DNA of 64,000 nt from Hahella sp018986435 (GCF_050749805.1 NZ_CP192738.1:1302001-1366000); one strand, 5' to 3'; shown: positions 1 through 9,196, numbered from the stretch's first letter. Notes: generated by a model not told the origin, from the letters alone. Numbers and translations: made by a program.

Positions 1-559
1 CCGCGTTCACCAGCAGCTCCGCCAGACCAGTGACGACCTTGGGGGGAAAGGGGAACAGGTCGGCCAGCAGAATCGACGCCTGCTCAGCTTCCTCCACGGT
101 GGCGAAACTCAATGTCAGTTGGCGCGCCATGTGTCGCAGGGACTCATTTTTCCCCAGCTCGGTCATGAGCTTGTGGGACTCTTTGCCGAACTCCAGCGCG
201 GCCTTGATAATGGAAATCAGCACTTCTTCTTCATAAGGCTTGGTGAGGTAGTAGTAGGCGCCGGCGTCGATGCCCTCGCGGATTTGTCCTGACTCCGCCG
301 CCGCGGTCTGCATGATGACCGGAATCTCTTTTGCTCTGGGGTGTTCTTTGAGTTGCTGCAGAAAGGCGAGGCCGTCCATCTTCGGCATCATACGGTCGAG
401 CAGGATCAGGTCCACTTTGAAAAGATGACGCTCCAGGGTCGACCAGCCTTCGGCGCCATCTGCGGCGGTGATGAGCTCGTAGCCGGTATCGGCCAGATAG
501 GCGCGGATCAGGCGTAAGTTGCGTTCATCGTCGTCTATCGCAAGTATTTGTTCGTGCAT
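1..559 (-). CDS. Response regulator (partial, C-terminus off window)
   Basis: Reading leftwards from the ATG at 559, the protein opens MHEQILAIDDDERNLRLI, the acidic pocket of a CheY-like receiver, followed by the phosphoacceptor region LILLDRMMPKMDG and the switch region YLTKPYEEEVL with the conserved lysine. After the receiver (about residues 1-125) comes a helical region ending in LADLFPFPPKVVTGLAELLVNA at the window edge; no DNA-binding or output domain is visible before the sequence ends. It starts 23 bases after the stop of the histidine kinase gene on the same strand, so the two are almost certainly one operon and a cognate pair. The output mode is unknown because the gene is cut. Confidence 0.9.
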   Translation of the reverse strand, partial: MHEQILAIDDDERNLRLIRAYLADTGYELITAADGAEGWSTLERHLFKVDLILLDRMMPKMDGLAFLQQLKEHPRAKEIPVIMQTAAAESGQIREGIDAGAYYYLTKPYEEEVLISIIKAALEFGKESHKLMTELGKNESLRHMARQLTLSFATVEEAEQASILLADLFPFPPKVVTGLAELLVNA

Positions 560-582
560 GCTGAGCGCTCTTGTCCTTGCTG

Positions 583-3135
583 TCAGGTGGGCGAGGGCTC
601 CGCTTCCGGAATCAGCGCAATGAAGTCGGCGCCGCCCTGTTCATGGTTGCGGGCGTATATGACCCCGCGATGAGCTTTGATGATTTCGCGGCATATCGCC
701 AGACCAAGCCCGGTTCCGCCTGCGCCGGTGTCTGTACTGCTGCTCTGGACGAATTTGTCGAAGATGCTTTCCAGCTCCGCGTCTGGAATGCCGTCGCCCT
801 GGTCGGAAACGCTGAAGGCGAACACGGGCTCATCCGTATCCATTAAGGATAACTCTAGCAGCAATATGTTGTTTTGCGATCCATGAGGAAGCGGCGCCAA
901 TCCCACAATTTTCCTCTGCAGCTCGCCCACGTCCGCCAGTTTCCAACATGGACGCTCCAGGGCCCCGGCCTCTTGCGCCAGCTTCGCCAGCTTCTCCGCC
1001 TTGCGTTCACTGAGTCCGCCGACGCGACGCCAGTTGCTGGCGTAAACGTTGGTTTGAGCGGCGTCGGGGTGTGGGCGCGCGCCTTCCAGGTGAGTGGGTG
1101 CGATGACGTCGCCCTCCTGAATCAAATAGATCGCGGAGTGGCTTTCATCCCAGGGCAATTCTCTATTCAACCTTCTCAGGGTTTCGGTCAGGCAGTTCTC
1201 TTCCTGAAAGGGCCAGTAGGGGAACTCAGCGGAGGCGTTGGACTCGCTCGGGCAGGGGGCGGGGGAGGTGAAGAGCTCTATAAGCTTGTCTGGTTGCTGT
1301 AAAAGCAGCGCGGTCTTCTCGTTTAATCGCTCCAGCGTCAGTCCGTGCAGAGCCAGCAACTCATACATGTCCGGCGTGCGATGGGCGATGCGCAGCCTGA
1401 TGTGGCCTTGTTGCGGGGAGAACTTGATCGCATTGCTGAGCAGGTTGCGCAAGACCTGGGTCATTTTGGGACCGTCGCACACGACAAAAGGGGAGTCCAT
1501 CAAGTCTTCAGTATGAATCTGCAGTTCCTTTTTGTCCCATAGCGGCCGCAGCTCCTTCAGAAGCTTGTCCCGTATGGCGAGGATATCCACAAGGTTGAAC
1601 GTGTAAGTCATGCGGCCGGATTCCAGCTTGGCGAGATCCAGCAGATTATTCAGCAACTCCAGCAGACCCTCGGCGCTGGTTTTGACTTCGCTGAGGTGTT
1701 CGTAAACCAGTTCATCCGAATTTTTCACCCGCTTCAGGCACAGGCTGGTGAAGCCAAGAATCGCGTGCACCGGAGTGCGCAGCTCATGGGACATGTTGGC
1801 CAGAAACTGGGATTTCACGCGGTTGGCGCGCTCCGCTTTTTCTTTCGCGGTGGTCAGCTCACGGGTTTGTCGCTCCAGTTGCTGCGCATATTCTCGCAAC
1901 TGCTCGTCCGCGCGCTGCTTTTCTGTGATGTCTTCCAGTATGCCGAGGAGCGTTTCCGGCTCGCCCTTGTCATCGAAGATGGGCACCTTGGTGGTATGCG
2001 CCAGCCAGGTGCCGCGAGAGGTTGTGATCGGTTCCACCTCCACATTCGCTACTTCGCCGGACTGCATGACCTGTTCGTCGATGCTGCGGAAAAAATCCAC
2101 CTCTTCCTTGTTGGGGAAAATGTCGTAGTCAGTCTTGCCGATAATATCGGCGCGGTTCGCTTCGAACAGCTTTTCCGCCTGACTGTTCCATATCAAAAAG
2201 CGGTAGTTGTTCTTTACGTCCTTGGCGAATACGGCGACAGGGATGTGGTCGATAATGCTGGCCAGCATGTCTTTCTGTACTCGCGTCTGTCGTTCCGCCT
2301 CGCGTCGATTCTCCGCTTCGCTTTCCGCCACGTTCTTGGCGCCCGCCAGCAATTGGTTGGCCTGCTGCAGACGCTGCAACAGGTTATGCAGCGTGCGTAT
2401 GAACAGGCCGAGGTCGTCATCGCGATCTTTTTCCGGCAGGTTAATGAATTGCGGCTGATCCTGCATGGCGCGCAGGTGGCGGGTGACCCGTCTGAAAGGG
2501 CGAATGATGGTGTGAGTCAGGCGGAAACCAGCGCCCAGACAGGTGACGAGCAAGATGGCGACGCTAATGAAGGTGATGCCTTCGATAAAATGCAGTCTTT
2601 CCTCAATATTGAGAGAGGAGCGGTGCACGTACTGATCGGAAATCTCTTGTTGCCGGAACAGCAAATTAACCGCTTCATCGCGCAAGGGGGATATCTTTTC
2701 GTGCAGGATGGTCATGGCGGTCCCTGGCGTCGCTGTTTCCATGGCCTGAAACATTTGCTCGCCAAGCAGGGCGATTTCCCGCAAATGCCCGTTCAGCTCG
2801 TCTTCAATTGCAGACGTGTTCTCCATAATGGCCCGGGAAGGAGAGCGGTTTATCAGCTCGGACAGGTTGCGATAGCTTTCCAGAAACTGTTGTTGCGCCG
2901 CATCGCGGGCGTCGCTGTCCGCCTCCATGGGGATGCGCTCCAGCATGGCGTAAATGCGCGCAAAACCCAGCCCCACCTGATCGAGATGCTTGAACAGAAG
3001 GCGGTCCTGATCGATGATTTTTCTCGACATATCGCTGACGAAATGCAACTGCCAGTGCTGGAACAGCGTGGCCGCCAGCGCGACGATTGTGATCAGCAAC
3101 AGCGCGGAGAGTATTCGGTTGGAAGTTTTGCGCAT
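583..3135 (-). CDS. Membrane sensor histidine kinase with PAS domain and an insert in its ATPase domain
   Basis: This 850-residue protein has membrane segments near residues 9-28 and 186-206 flanking a periplasmic helical sensor region, then a HAMP linker (about 206-258), a PAS/PAC domain (about 290-405), a HisKA domain with phosphoacceptor His450 in the motif MSHELRTP, and an HATPase. The N box (RNLLSNAIKFSP) is near 563-574, but the G1 box (DQGDGIP) only comes at 778-784 and the G2 box (GTGLGLAI) at 807-814. The usual gap between N and G1 boxes is a few tens of residues; here about 180 extra residues intervene, including a proline/serine-rich segment. There is no C-terminal receiver. The response regulator gene follows 23 bases later. 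Signal and target are unknown. Confidence 0.93.
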   Translation of the reverse strand: MRKTSNRILSALLLITIVALAATLFQHWQLHFVSDMSRKIIDQDRLLFKHLDQVGLGFARIYAMLERIPMEADSDARDAAQQQFLESYRNLSELINRSPSRAIMENTSAIEDELNGHLREIALLGEQMFQAMETATPGTAMTILHEKISPLRDEAVNLLFRQQEISDQYVHRSSLNIEERLHFIEGITFISVAILLVTCLGAGFRLTHTIIRPFRRVTRHLRAMQDQPQFINLPEKDRDDDLGLFIRTLHNLLQRLQQANQLLAGAKNVAESEAENRREAERQTRVQKDMLASIIDHIPVAVFAKDVKNNYRFLIWNSQAEKLFEANRADIIGKTDYDIFPNKEEVDFFRSIDEQVMQSGEVANVEVEPITTSRGTWLAHTTKVPIFDDKGEPETLLGILEDITEKQRADEQLREYAQQLERQTRELTTAKEKAERANRVKSQFLANMSHELRTPVHAILGFTSLCLKRVKNSDELVYEHLSEVKTSAEGLLELLNNLLDLAKLESGRMTYTFNLVDILAIRDKLLKELRPLWDKKELQIHTEDLMDSPFVVCDGPKMTQVLRNLLSNAIKFSPQQGHIRLRIAHRTPDMYELLALHGLTLERLNEKTALLLQQPDKLIELFTSPAPCPSESNASAEFPYWPFQEENCLTETLRRLNRELPWDESHSAIYLIQEGDVIAPTHLEGARPHPDAAQTNVYASNWRRVGGLSERKAEKLAKLAQEAGALERPCWKLADVGELQRKIVGLAPLPHGSQNNILLLELSLMDTDEPVFAFSVSDQGDGIPDAELESIFDKFVQSSSTDTGAGGTGLGLAICREIIKAHRGVIYARNHEQGGADFIALIPEAEPSPT

Positions 3136-3382
3136 GCAGGCGTCGCCGGAATTCCTTTACGTTATGACTGTCTGCCTAATTAATATATACGCGAAAAATA
3201 TCAAACAAGTGTAGTTCATACCCAATGGCTCTGCGGCGCGCCTCGCGGCTTGAAAGACGCATATAAGCCATCACCCAAATAGCATAGAAAAAATCATATC
3301 TCCGGATGATACCAATTGGCTGGCTATTGTATAACCATTGAAGTACCAATAAGGCGAAAATAGACAATGGAAGGGTGATGCA

Positions 3383-5977
3383 ATGAATCCACTTAAGAGA
3401 ACAGGTATGCTCTCGCTGGCGCTGACGACCGGGTTGATGGCCGGTCAGGCGTTGGCGGAGTTTAAGGTGGTGGGGTACTTTCCCACCTGGCAAGGGGATG
3501 TGAACAGCATTCCTTACGATAAAGTCACTCATATCAATTATTCCTTTGCGCTTCCTACCGCCAGTGGCGGATTACAACCGCTTGAAGGCGGTACGCAACG
3601 TTTGAGCGCCCTGGTGCAGCAGGCGCACGCCGCTGGGGTCAAAGTGCAGATCGCTGTGGGCGGCTGGAACGACGGCGACGACTCCGCCTTCGCCGCGCTG
3701 TCAGCGAACAGCAGCGCCCGCGCGACCTTTATTCAGAATCTCATGAGCATGGTGGATCAATACAGTCTGGACGGTGTGGATCTGGACTGGGAATACCCCG
3801 AAGCGGGCGCGGAAGCGAATAATTTCAAGGTGCTGATGCGGGAGCTTGGCGAGGCCCTGCACGCGAAAGGCAAAATTCTGACCGCCGCCGTCACCGCCAC
3901 AGACTTTCCCGGCAGCGTAGACGCTGACGTAATCAGCAGCGTCGATTTTCTGAATTTGATGGTGTACGACCTGGGCTATCCGCACTCCACTTATGAGCAT
4001 GCTCAGAGTGCGTTAAGTCACTGGAAATTCAACGAAGGTCTGCCGCAGGAGAAAGCCGTTCTGGGCGTGCCTTTCTACTCTCATAAAGACTGGGTGGCCT
4101 ACAAGGACGTGATCGCCCGCTACGGCGCTTCCGCAGCACAACGCGATGACGCCGGCGGCCTGGATTACAACGGCCAGCCTACCATTCGCGCCAAAGCGGA
4201 GCTGGCTCTGGCGGAGGCTGGGGGCGTCATGTTCTGGGAAATTTCCCAGGATACTCATGACGACACGTCCTTGATGAAAACCATATGGGATGTGGTAAGC
4301 GGTTCTACCGATCCAACCGATCCGACCGATCCGACCGATCCGACCGATCCGACCGACCCGGGCGCCTGCGATGTGGCCGTTTGGGGCGCTTCTGCGGTTT
4401 ACACCCAGGGCATGAAAGTGAGTTATGAGGGCAAGATTTACGAGGCGAAATGGTGGACTCAGGGCGAGACGCCTTCTCAGTCCGGCCAATGGGGCGTCTG
4501 GAAAGAAGTGGGCGCCTGCGATGATGACGGCGGCGCGCCGACCGATCCCACCGACCCGACGGACCCTGGCGGTCCTACAGACCCAACTGATCCAACGGAC
4601 CCCACCGACCCGGGCGGTCCGACCGACCCGACTGATCCAACAGACCCATCCAGCTGCGCAGTATGGCGGGAGGGCGTGACGTATCAGGCTGGCGATGTGG
4701 TGTCGTTCGGCGGGTCCGTATACACCGCGCTGGTGACGCACACGGCGCATGTGGGCGCCAATTGGAACCCGGCCTCTACGCCAACCTTATGGGAGCAAAA
4801 AGGCGAGTGCGATGATGGGGGAAACGATCCTGGAGACGGCGACGGAGATAATCCCGGCGACGGTGATGGCGATAATCCCGGGGACGGAGATGGCGATAAC
4901 CCAGGCGATGGAGACAATCCAGACGATGGCGGCCCTGGTCCTGTCAGCGGGTTGCCCAAACACGCCCTGATCGGTTATCTGCATGCGAGCTTCGCCAATG
5001 GTTCAGGCTATGTGCGCATGGCCGACGTTTCCAATGACTGGGATGTGATTAACCTGTCATTTGCAGAACCGACGTCCCCAACCTCTGGTGAGGTGGAGTT
5101 CCATTTATGCCCGGTATCCGAGTGCGCCAATGTGGAATCCGAAGCGGAGTTTAAAGCCGCGATTCGCGCCAAGCAGACCAAGGGCAAAAAAGTGCTGATT
5201 TCCATCGGCGGCGCGAACGGGCAGGTGCAATTGACCAGCTCAGAAGCGAAAGATGCCTTCGTGCGTTCCGTGTCGGCGATTATCGATAAGTATGGTCTGG
5301 ACGGCCTGGACATCGACTTCGAAGGACACTCGTTGTATCTGGACTCCGGCGACAATGATTTCCGTAACCCGACCACGCCGGTTATCGTCAACCTGATCGC
5401 TGCGCTGAAAGAGCTTAAAGCCAAGTATGGCGCAGGCTTCGTATTGACCATGGCGCCGGAGACCTTCTTCGTGCAGAACGGCTACAGCTTTTACGGCAGC
5501 GGTAAGTGGGGCGGCGCCGATCCTCGGTGTGGCGCGTATCTGCCGGTGATCTACGCGATGCGTAACGATCTGACGTTGCTGCATGTGCAGGATTACAACT
5601 CAGGACCTATCGTTGGACTGGACGATCAGTACCACACCATGGGCACGGCGGACTTCCACGTGGCGATGACGGATATGTTGTTGGCGGGCTTCCCGGTGCA
5701 GAAAGACTCCAACATGATGTTCCCAGCGCTCAAGCAGAGCCAAATCGCGATTGGTCTGCCATCCAGCGTTAACGCCGGCGGCGGTTTCACATCCGTGCAA
5801 GACGTGCAAACCGCGCTGGACTGCTTGATGAAGAAAGAGAACTGCGGAACATATCAGCCCAAAGGCGTTTACCCCAATATGCGGGGGCTGATGACCTGGT
5901 CTATTAACTGGGACAAGTTCAACGACTACGAATTCTCCAAGAGCCATAAGGCGTACTTCGAGCAGTTTGGGCTGTAA
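3383..5977 (+). CDS. Secreted chitinase with two GH18 domains and two chitin-binding modules
   Basis: The 864-residue protein begins with a signal peptide likely cut after ALA25. Domain 1 (about 26-305) is a GH18 barrel with the catalytic signature DGVDLDWE (D130, D133, D135, E137). Domain 2 (about 525-860) is a second GH18 barrel with DGLDIDFE (D640 to E647). Between them lie two CBM5/12-like chitin-binding modules (about 329-379 and 425-476), each bounded by cysteines and rich in Trp/Tyr. Linkers are Pro-Thr-Asp repeats and an Asn-Pro-Gly-Asp repeat. The two barrels are not close copies of each other, so the enzyme probably combines two cleavage modes on chitin, as seen in other bimodular bacterial chitinases. 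It is expected to act outside the cell. Both catalytic glutamates are intact. Confidence 0.95.
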   Translation: MNPLKRTGMLSLALTTGLMAGQALAEFKVVGYFPTWQGDVNSIPYDKVTHINYSFALPTASGGLQPLEGGTQRLSALVQQAHAAGVKVQIAVGGWNDGDDSAFAALSANSSARATFIQNLMSMVDQYSLDGVDLDWEYPEAGAEANNFKVLMRELGEALHAKGKILTAAVTATDFPGSVDADVISSVDFLNLMVYDLGYPHSTYEHAQSALSHWKFNEGLPQEKAVLGVPFYSHKDWVAYKDVIARYGASAAQRDDAGGLDYNGQPTIRAKAELALAEAGGVMFWEISQDTHDDTSLMKTIWDVVSGSTDPTDPTDPTDPTDPTDPGACDVAVWGASAVYTQGMKVSYEGKIYEAKWWTQGETPSQSGQWGVWKEVGACDDDGGAPTDPTDPTDPGGPTDPTDPTDPTDPGGPTDPTDPTDPSSCAVWREGVTYQAGDVVSFGGSVYTALVTHTAHVGANWNPASTPTLWEQKGECDDGGNDPGDGDGDNPGDGDGDNPGDGDGDNPGDGDNPDDGGPGPVSGLPKHALIGYLHASFANGSGYVRMADVSNDWDVINLSFAEPTSPTSGEVEFHLCPVSECANVESEAEFKAAIRAKQTKGKKVLISIGGANGQVQLTSSEAKDAFVRSVSAIIDKYGLDGLDIDFEGHSLYLDSGDNDFRNPTTPVIVNLIAALKELKAKYGAGFVLTMAPETFFVQNGYSFYGSGKWGGADPRCGAYLPVIYAMRNDLTLLHVQDYNSGPIVGLDDQYHTMGTADFHVAMTDMLLAGFPVQKDSNMMFPALKQSQIAIGLPSSVNAGGGFTSVQDVQTALDCLMKKENCGTYQPKGVYPNMRGLMTWSINWDKFNDYEFSKSHKAYFEQFGL
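4307..4363 (+). repeat. In-frame PTD tandem repeat, first linker
   Basis: A 9-base unit (gaccgatcc and variants) is repeated about six times and encodes a Pro-Thr-Asp linker between the first GH18 domain and the first chitin-binding module of the chitinase. The near-identical DNA units make the length prone to change by slippage in whole codons. Confidence 0.9.
4541..4651 (+). repeat. In-frame PTD/GGP tandem repeat, second linker
   Basis: A second block of Pro-Thr-Asp units, interrupted by Gly-Gly-Pro, joins the two chitin-binding modules. The DNA units are more diverged than in the first linker. Confidence 0.88.
4823..4933 (+). repeat. In-frame Asp/Gly/Asn/Pro repeat, third linker
   Basis: An acidic repeat (GDGDGDNP units of about 24 bases) joins the second chitin-binding module to the second GH18 domain. 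Such Asp/Asn/Gly spacers may bind calcium, but that is only a suggestion from composition. Confidence 0.85.
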
Positions 5978-6009
5978 TCGTCAGTCCTGAATAGATCAGT
6001 GTGACTCAG

Positions 6010-6040
6010 AAGGCGCCTGAACGGCGCCTTTGCTTGTTTA
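6010..6040 (+). terminator. Rho-independent terminator after the chitinase
   Basis: A perfect 8-base stem (AAGGCGCC at 6010-6017 and GGCGCCTT at 6023-6030) with a 5-base loop is followed by a T-rich stretch, 33 bases past the chitinase stop. Confidence 0.7.
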
Positions 6041-6101
6041 ATGTCCAGGCTGCGGATATTGTGTGCGAGTCAATGGTCGTAATCAAAAGTAGCAGTCAAT
6101 C

Positions 6102-6644
6102 ATGGAGCTCACCTCCGTCGCAGACGGGTCTAAAAATACTCCGGGTAAAATTCTTCAGGTTAATCACGCCGGTGAATTCGGCGCCATCAACATCTATCGC
6201 GCGCAGATTGCCGTCGCACGCCTCACCGGCGCCAAGCATTTGGGGCTTCTGGAAGAATTTTTAGTCCACGAAAAAGAACATCACCGCATCTTTGGGGCAG
6301 AGCTCAAACGCAGGGGCATTCGTCGCTGTCCCAGCCTTTGGCTATGTGGCGTAGGCGGTTTTGTGCTGGGACTGATCTCCGGCCTGCTGGGCAAAAATTC
6401 AGTGCTGGCCTGCACCGCCGCAGTGGAAACCGTTGTACTGAAACACTTACGCGAGCAACTTCAGGCGCTGGAAAAACTGGGCGACCAGGCCGCCTATGAC
6501 GCCGTAGCCAAGATCGTAAAAGATGAAGAAGAACACCAACAGGCTGGAATGGAAGCCAGGCAGGAATGCATCTTCTATCGACCCTACTACAACATGATCA
6601 GCCAATGCACGGAAGCCGTAATCTGGATGGGAATGCGCCTCTAA
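6102..6644 (+). CDS. coq7: Coq7-family demethoxyubiquinone hydroxylase
   Basis: The 180-residue protein has the di-iron carboxylate pattern of Coq7: E25 in NHAGEFGA, E57xxH60 in HEKEHH, E109 in AVETVV and E142xxH145 in DEEEHQ. Coq7 catalyses the penultimate ring hydroxylation of ubiquinone biosynthesis (2-polyprenyl-3-methyl-6-methoxy-1,4-benzoquinol to the 5-hydroxy form) at the inner membrane face. A hydrophobic hairpin around residues 80-97 fits membrane association. Many gammaproteobacteria use this enzyme instead of the flavoprotein UbiF. It is shorter than some Pseudomonas forms but contains all ligands. It stands alone downstream of the chitinase terminator; the ATG at 6102 fits the conserved start of the family. 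Confidence 0.9.
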   Translation: MELTSVADGSKNTPGKILQVNHAGEFGAINIYRAQIAVARLTGAKHLGLLEEFLVHEKEHHRIFGAELKRRGIRRCPSLWLCGVGGFVLGLISGLLGKNSVLACTAAVETVVLKHLREQLQALEKLGDQAAYDAVAKIVKDEEEHQQAGMEARQECIFYRPYYNMISQCTEAVIWMGMRL

Positions 6645-6702
6645 ATCACGAAGTCGCTATACATTACCTGGTTTGAATTCGGTCCGCCTTTAATAGGATT
6701 TT

Positions 6703-7161
6703 ATGAGCGACAAATATACAAGAAGACAAGTAGTCTCCGCGCTGAAAATACCCGTGATGGTATTCATCAGCGTGTTTTCCCTGATCCTGTTCTTTGGCTT
6801 CATCATTCCGCTTTTACTCGAACTGAAGCTTTCGTCATTCTCCTGGCTAGTCTCCTGGAGTTTTTGGAAAGTCATCTTAATCATTGTTGGCGCGCTTGCC
6901 GCACTGTATCTAGTAGGAGTATGCCTCAACAAAGCGGATCAGTTCCTGAAACAACGCTTACCATTTAAGGCCTACGCCGCCTACTTGGCGTTTGGGCGTC
7001 TTATGCTGGTTGTGATGTACGTATTTGTCGGCGCTATGCTTTATCGCGCATATATAGATGGAAGTGTTGAAGTCTATGTAGGGATTTTTATGTTTGTCTG
7101 TTTTACTTTTATGAATGCCTATCGGGAGGTGGTTGAGATGGGAGATAAAAGGCGGGAATAA
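6703..7161 (+). CDS. Small multi-pass membrane protein, unknown function
   Basis: The 152-residue product has four hydrophobic segments (about residues 13-37, 45-72, 90-110 and 118-137) with short charged ends. I do not recognise a family. It is followed after about 50 bases by another unknown gene on the same strand, and both have lower GC and more AGA/ATA-type codons than the surrounding genes, hinting at shared foreign origin. Confidence 0.65.
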   Translation: MSDKYTRRQVVSALKIPVMVFISVFSLILFFGFIIPLLLELKLSSFSWLVSWSFWKVILIIVGALAALYLVGVCLNKADQFLKQRLPFKAYAAYLAFGRLMLVVMYVFVGAMLYRAYIDGSVEVYVGIFMFVCFTFMNAYREVVEMGDKRRE

Positions 7162-7212
7162 ACCGACCAGTGCTTTAATGTTTGGGGGTATTGGATTTTT
7201 AGGGATTATGTT

Positions 7213-7947
7213 ATGAGTTTTGACGGCATAGTAATTGATAAAGCAGGGTCTTTGAAAAACTATTACTCTAACTTGAGTTTGTTATCTCCTTTTGATGTTT
7301 CCCGTATTGATTTCGTTCAATCTGCGCCTTATCTGGAAATAACCGGGACTCTGGGAGTTCCTCCTGATGCTTACAATAAGAAATATGGCGTAGCCTGTAG
7401 CGAAACCACAATTACGCTATGTTTATGGGGTATAGGTAAACTGGAGTTTGATAATTTATACGGGAAAGGGAAGGGAAACTTCAGCTTTTCGAGAAATGAG
7501 GAGCGTACAGACTTCCTGTTTATATCTGATGGCCGTCATATGAAAGGCGACTGTAAAAAAGTGGAATTAGTTGGCGTCAATGCGAGGGATGAAGTCAGTT
7601 ATGAACGAAGAAAAGGGCGCTTGTTCAGCTACAGGAATTTATATAATGCAGCTCTTAATATTCTGGAGGAAGAAGGCTGGGATTTAAGCTTGGAGGGGCG
7701 GCCTAATAATGGAGGGTTCTATGATTCTCTTGCCTGGAAAGGAAGTAATTCTGAATTCAGACTTGAAGGAAATACTCCAATCGAGCTTTTAGGGATGTAC
7801 GCCCTATACAAAAAGAGAAAGAGCGCAGATACACAAACAGGCTGGTGGAATCGTGATAGCGATAAGAATCTATGGCTAAGCTTGCTTGAAAGTCTAGACA
7901 AAATTCATTTCGATGAAGTTAGAAATAACTACCGTGATGAAGAGTGA
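7213..7947 (+). CDS. Hypothetical protein, AT-rich gene
   Basis: The 244-residue product is soluble-looking, without signal peptide or membrane segment, rich in Tyr, Asn and Lys, with motifs such as YLEITGTLGVPPDAYNKKYG and a Trp-rich C-terminal third. I recognise no domain. Base composition is clearly more AT-rich than its neighbours, as is the membrane-protein gene just upstream, so the pair may have been acquired together. A role such as an immunity or toxin-associated protein is possible but nothing in the sequence proves it. Confidence 0.6.
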   Translation: MSFDGIVIDKAGSLKNYYSNLSLLSPFDVSRIDFVQSAPYLEITGTLGVPPDAYNKKYGVACSETTITLCLWGIGKLEFDNLYGKGKGNFSFSRNEERTDFLFISDGRHMKGDCKKVELVGVNARDEVSYERRKGRLFSYRNLYNAALNILEEEGWDLSLEGRPNNGGFYDSLAWKGSNSEFRLEGNTPIELLGMYALYKKRKSADTQTGWWNRDSDKNLWLSLLESLDKIHFDEVRNNYRDEE

Positions 7948-7957
7948 CGCGGATCTA

Positions 7958-8284
7958 TCAAGCATCAGGATCATAATAAAAATAAGGATCGCCGTTTTCG
8001 TCAACGATGCAATCGTATAAGCCTTGCGAGTAGCGCTCCAGGTGGAGGTCTTCTTCTTTTTCGTTTGTTGCTTTCATGAAAGCGTTCCAGTGTTCTTTAT
8101 GTTTGGTATGACAGGCGTCGAACTGAGCTTCCACGGCGGAGATGCAGGCGGGGTCGTCTTCGCCGCAGGTATCTATAAGGTGTGTTTTCTGCAGCTTTTC
8201 TCCAGCCAAACCGATCAGGCTGTCGCAGCCCGTCAGTAGCAAAGTGGTGAGAAATGTGGCGGCGGCTTTGTATTGTGGGCGCAT
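7958..8284 (-). CDS. Small lipoprotein
   Basis: The 108-residue product starts with a short positively charged segment, a hydrophobic stretch and a lipobox LLTGC with the acceptor Cys at about residue 20, so it should be lipidated and cross the inner membrane. The mature part contains three further cysteines (CGEDDPAC, DACHTKH, YDCIVDE) that could form disulfides, and is very acidic and rich in His/Glu. No family is recognised. It is convergent with the AT-rich hypothetical gene (10 bases between stops). Confidence 0.7.
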   Translation of the reverse strand: MRPQYKAAATFLTTLLLTGCDSLIGLAGEKLQKTHLIDTCGEDDPACISAVEAQFDACHTKHKEHWNAFMKATNEKEEDLHLERYSQGLYDCIVDENGDPYFYYDPDA

Positions 8285-8519
8285 GTAATATCCTCTGATC
8301 GCGGGCCAGATCCTTGGTCGGCCTTGTTTGAGTGGGCATTATAGGGAGGCTTCGGATGCAGGAAAGCTTTTTCACCGATTTTGGCTGCGTTTATTGATCT
8401 GGATTGCGTCTATCCTCATTAAATCGGTGTCAAAATGCGCTTTCAATCTGCTATCTTTGCGCCCCTTGTCGGCGCTTGGCGCTGGTCCCGGATTTAAATT
8501 CAGATGTGAGTGATAAGGT

Positions 8520-9101
8520 ATGAGTACAGAACAGACATTGCATGCGCGCAGCGAATCAAAATGCGAACTTTGCGGCGCGACGGATAATCTCGGAGTCTAT
8601 GCGGTGCCGCCGACTTCTGACGGTTCCGCCGACCAATGCATTCTGGCTTGTGCGGTTTGTCAGGGGCAGATGGATGACCCGGACACGCTGGAAGTTAATC
8701 ACTGGCGTTGCCTGAACGACAGCATGTGGAGTCAGGTTCCTGCTGTGCAGGTAATGGCCTGGCGCATGCTAAAGCGTTTGAGCGCGGAGCCTTGGGCTCA
8801 GGATTTGAGCGACATGCTGTATCTGGATGAAGATACGCTGACGTGGGCGAAGGCGACGGGTGAGGGCGAAGCAAAGGAAGAGGCCGTGCGTCATCTGGAC
8901 AGCAATGGCGCTGTGCTGGAAGCGGGAGATACGGTCACTTTGATCAAAGACCTGGACGTGAAAGGCGCCAACTTCACCGCCAAGCGCGGCACTGCCGTAC
9001 GCGGCATCTCACTGGTGGCGGACAATCCTGAGCATATCGAAGGTCGGGTTAACGGCCAGCAGATTGTGATTCTTACCAAATACGTCAAGAAATCCAAATA
9101 A
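8520..9101 (+). CDS. PhnA-family zinc-ribbon protein
   Basis: The 193-residue protein has an N-terminal zinc ribbon with paired cysteines (CELCGA and ACAVCQG) and a C-terminal beta-barrel PhnA domain (about residues 124-192: DSNGAVLEAGDTVTLIKDL and following). E. coli YjdM/PhnA belongs to this family; despite the historic link to alkylphosphonate use, its role is not established. The N-terminal half is longer than the E. coli protein, as in many marine gammaproteobacteria. A hairpin suited to termination follows 16 bases after the stop. Confidence 0.85.
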   Translation: MSTEQTLHARSESKCELCGATDNLGVYAVPPTSDGSADQCILACAVCQGQMDDPDTLEVNHWRCLNDSMWSQVPAVQVMAWRMLKRLSAEPWAQDLSDMLYLDEDTLTWAKATGEGEAKEEAVRHLDSNGAVLEAGDTVTLIKDLDVKGANFTAKRGTAVRGISLVADNPEHIEGRVNGQQIVILTKYVKKSK

Positions 9102-9114
9102 GTCGACGCCTATG

Positions 9115-9146
9115 AAAACGGGGCGTCCGCTGCGCCCCGTTGATTC
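9115..9146. terminator. Bidirectional terminator between phnA-like gene and pspC
   Basis: A perfect 9-base stem (AACGGGGCG at 9117-9125, CGCCCCGTT at 9133-9141) has A residues before it and T residues after it, and lies between two convergent genes. Confidence 0.65.
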
Positions 9147-9196
9147 TCTCCGGACCTCATGAGTCCTTCTTAACCTTCCGTACTATCGCCGCCGCG

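Noticed and set aside
1696..3183. Long plus-strand open frame opposite the histidine kinase
   Set aside because: No recognisable domain; it is a mirror of the kinase codon bias, rich in His/Arg/Leu. Similar mirrors at 16796-18136 and 31858-33576 were also dropped.
4307..4933. Repeats that could be taken for a CRISPR array
   Set aside because: They are in-frame codon repeats in the chitinase without spacers.
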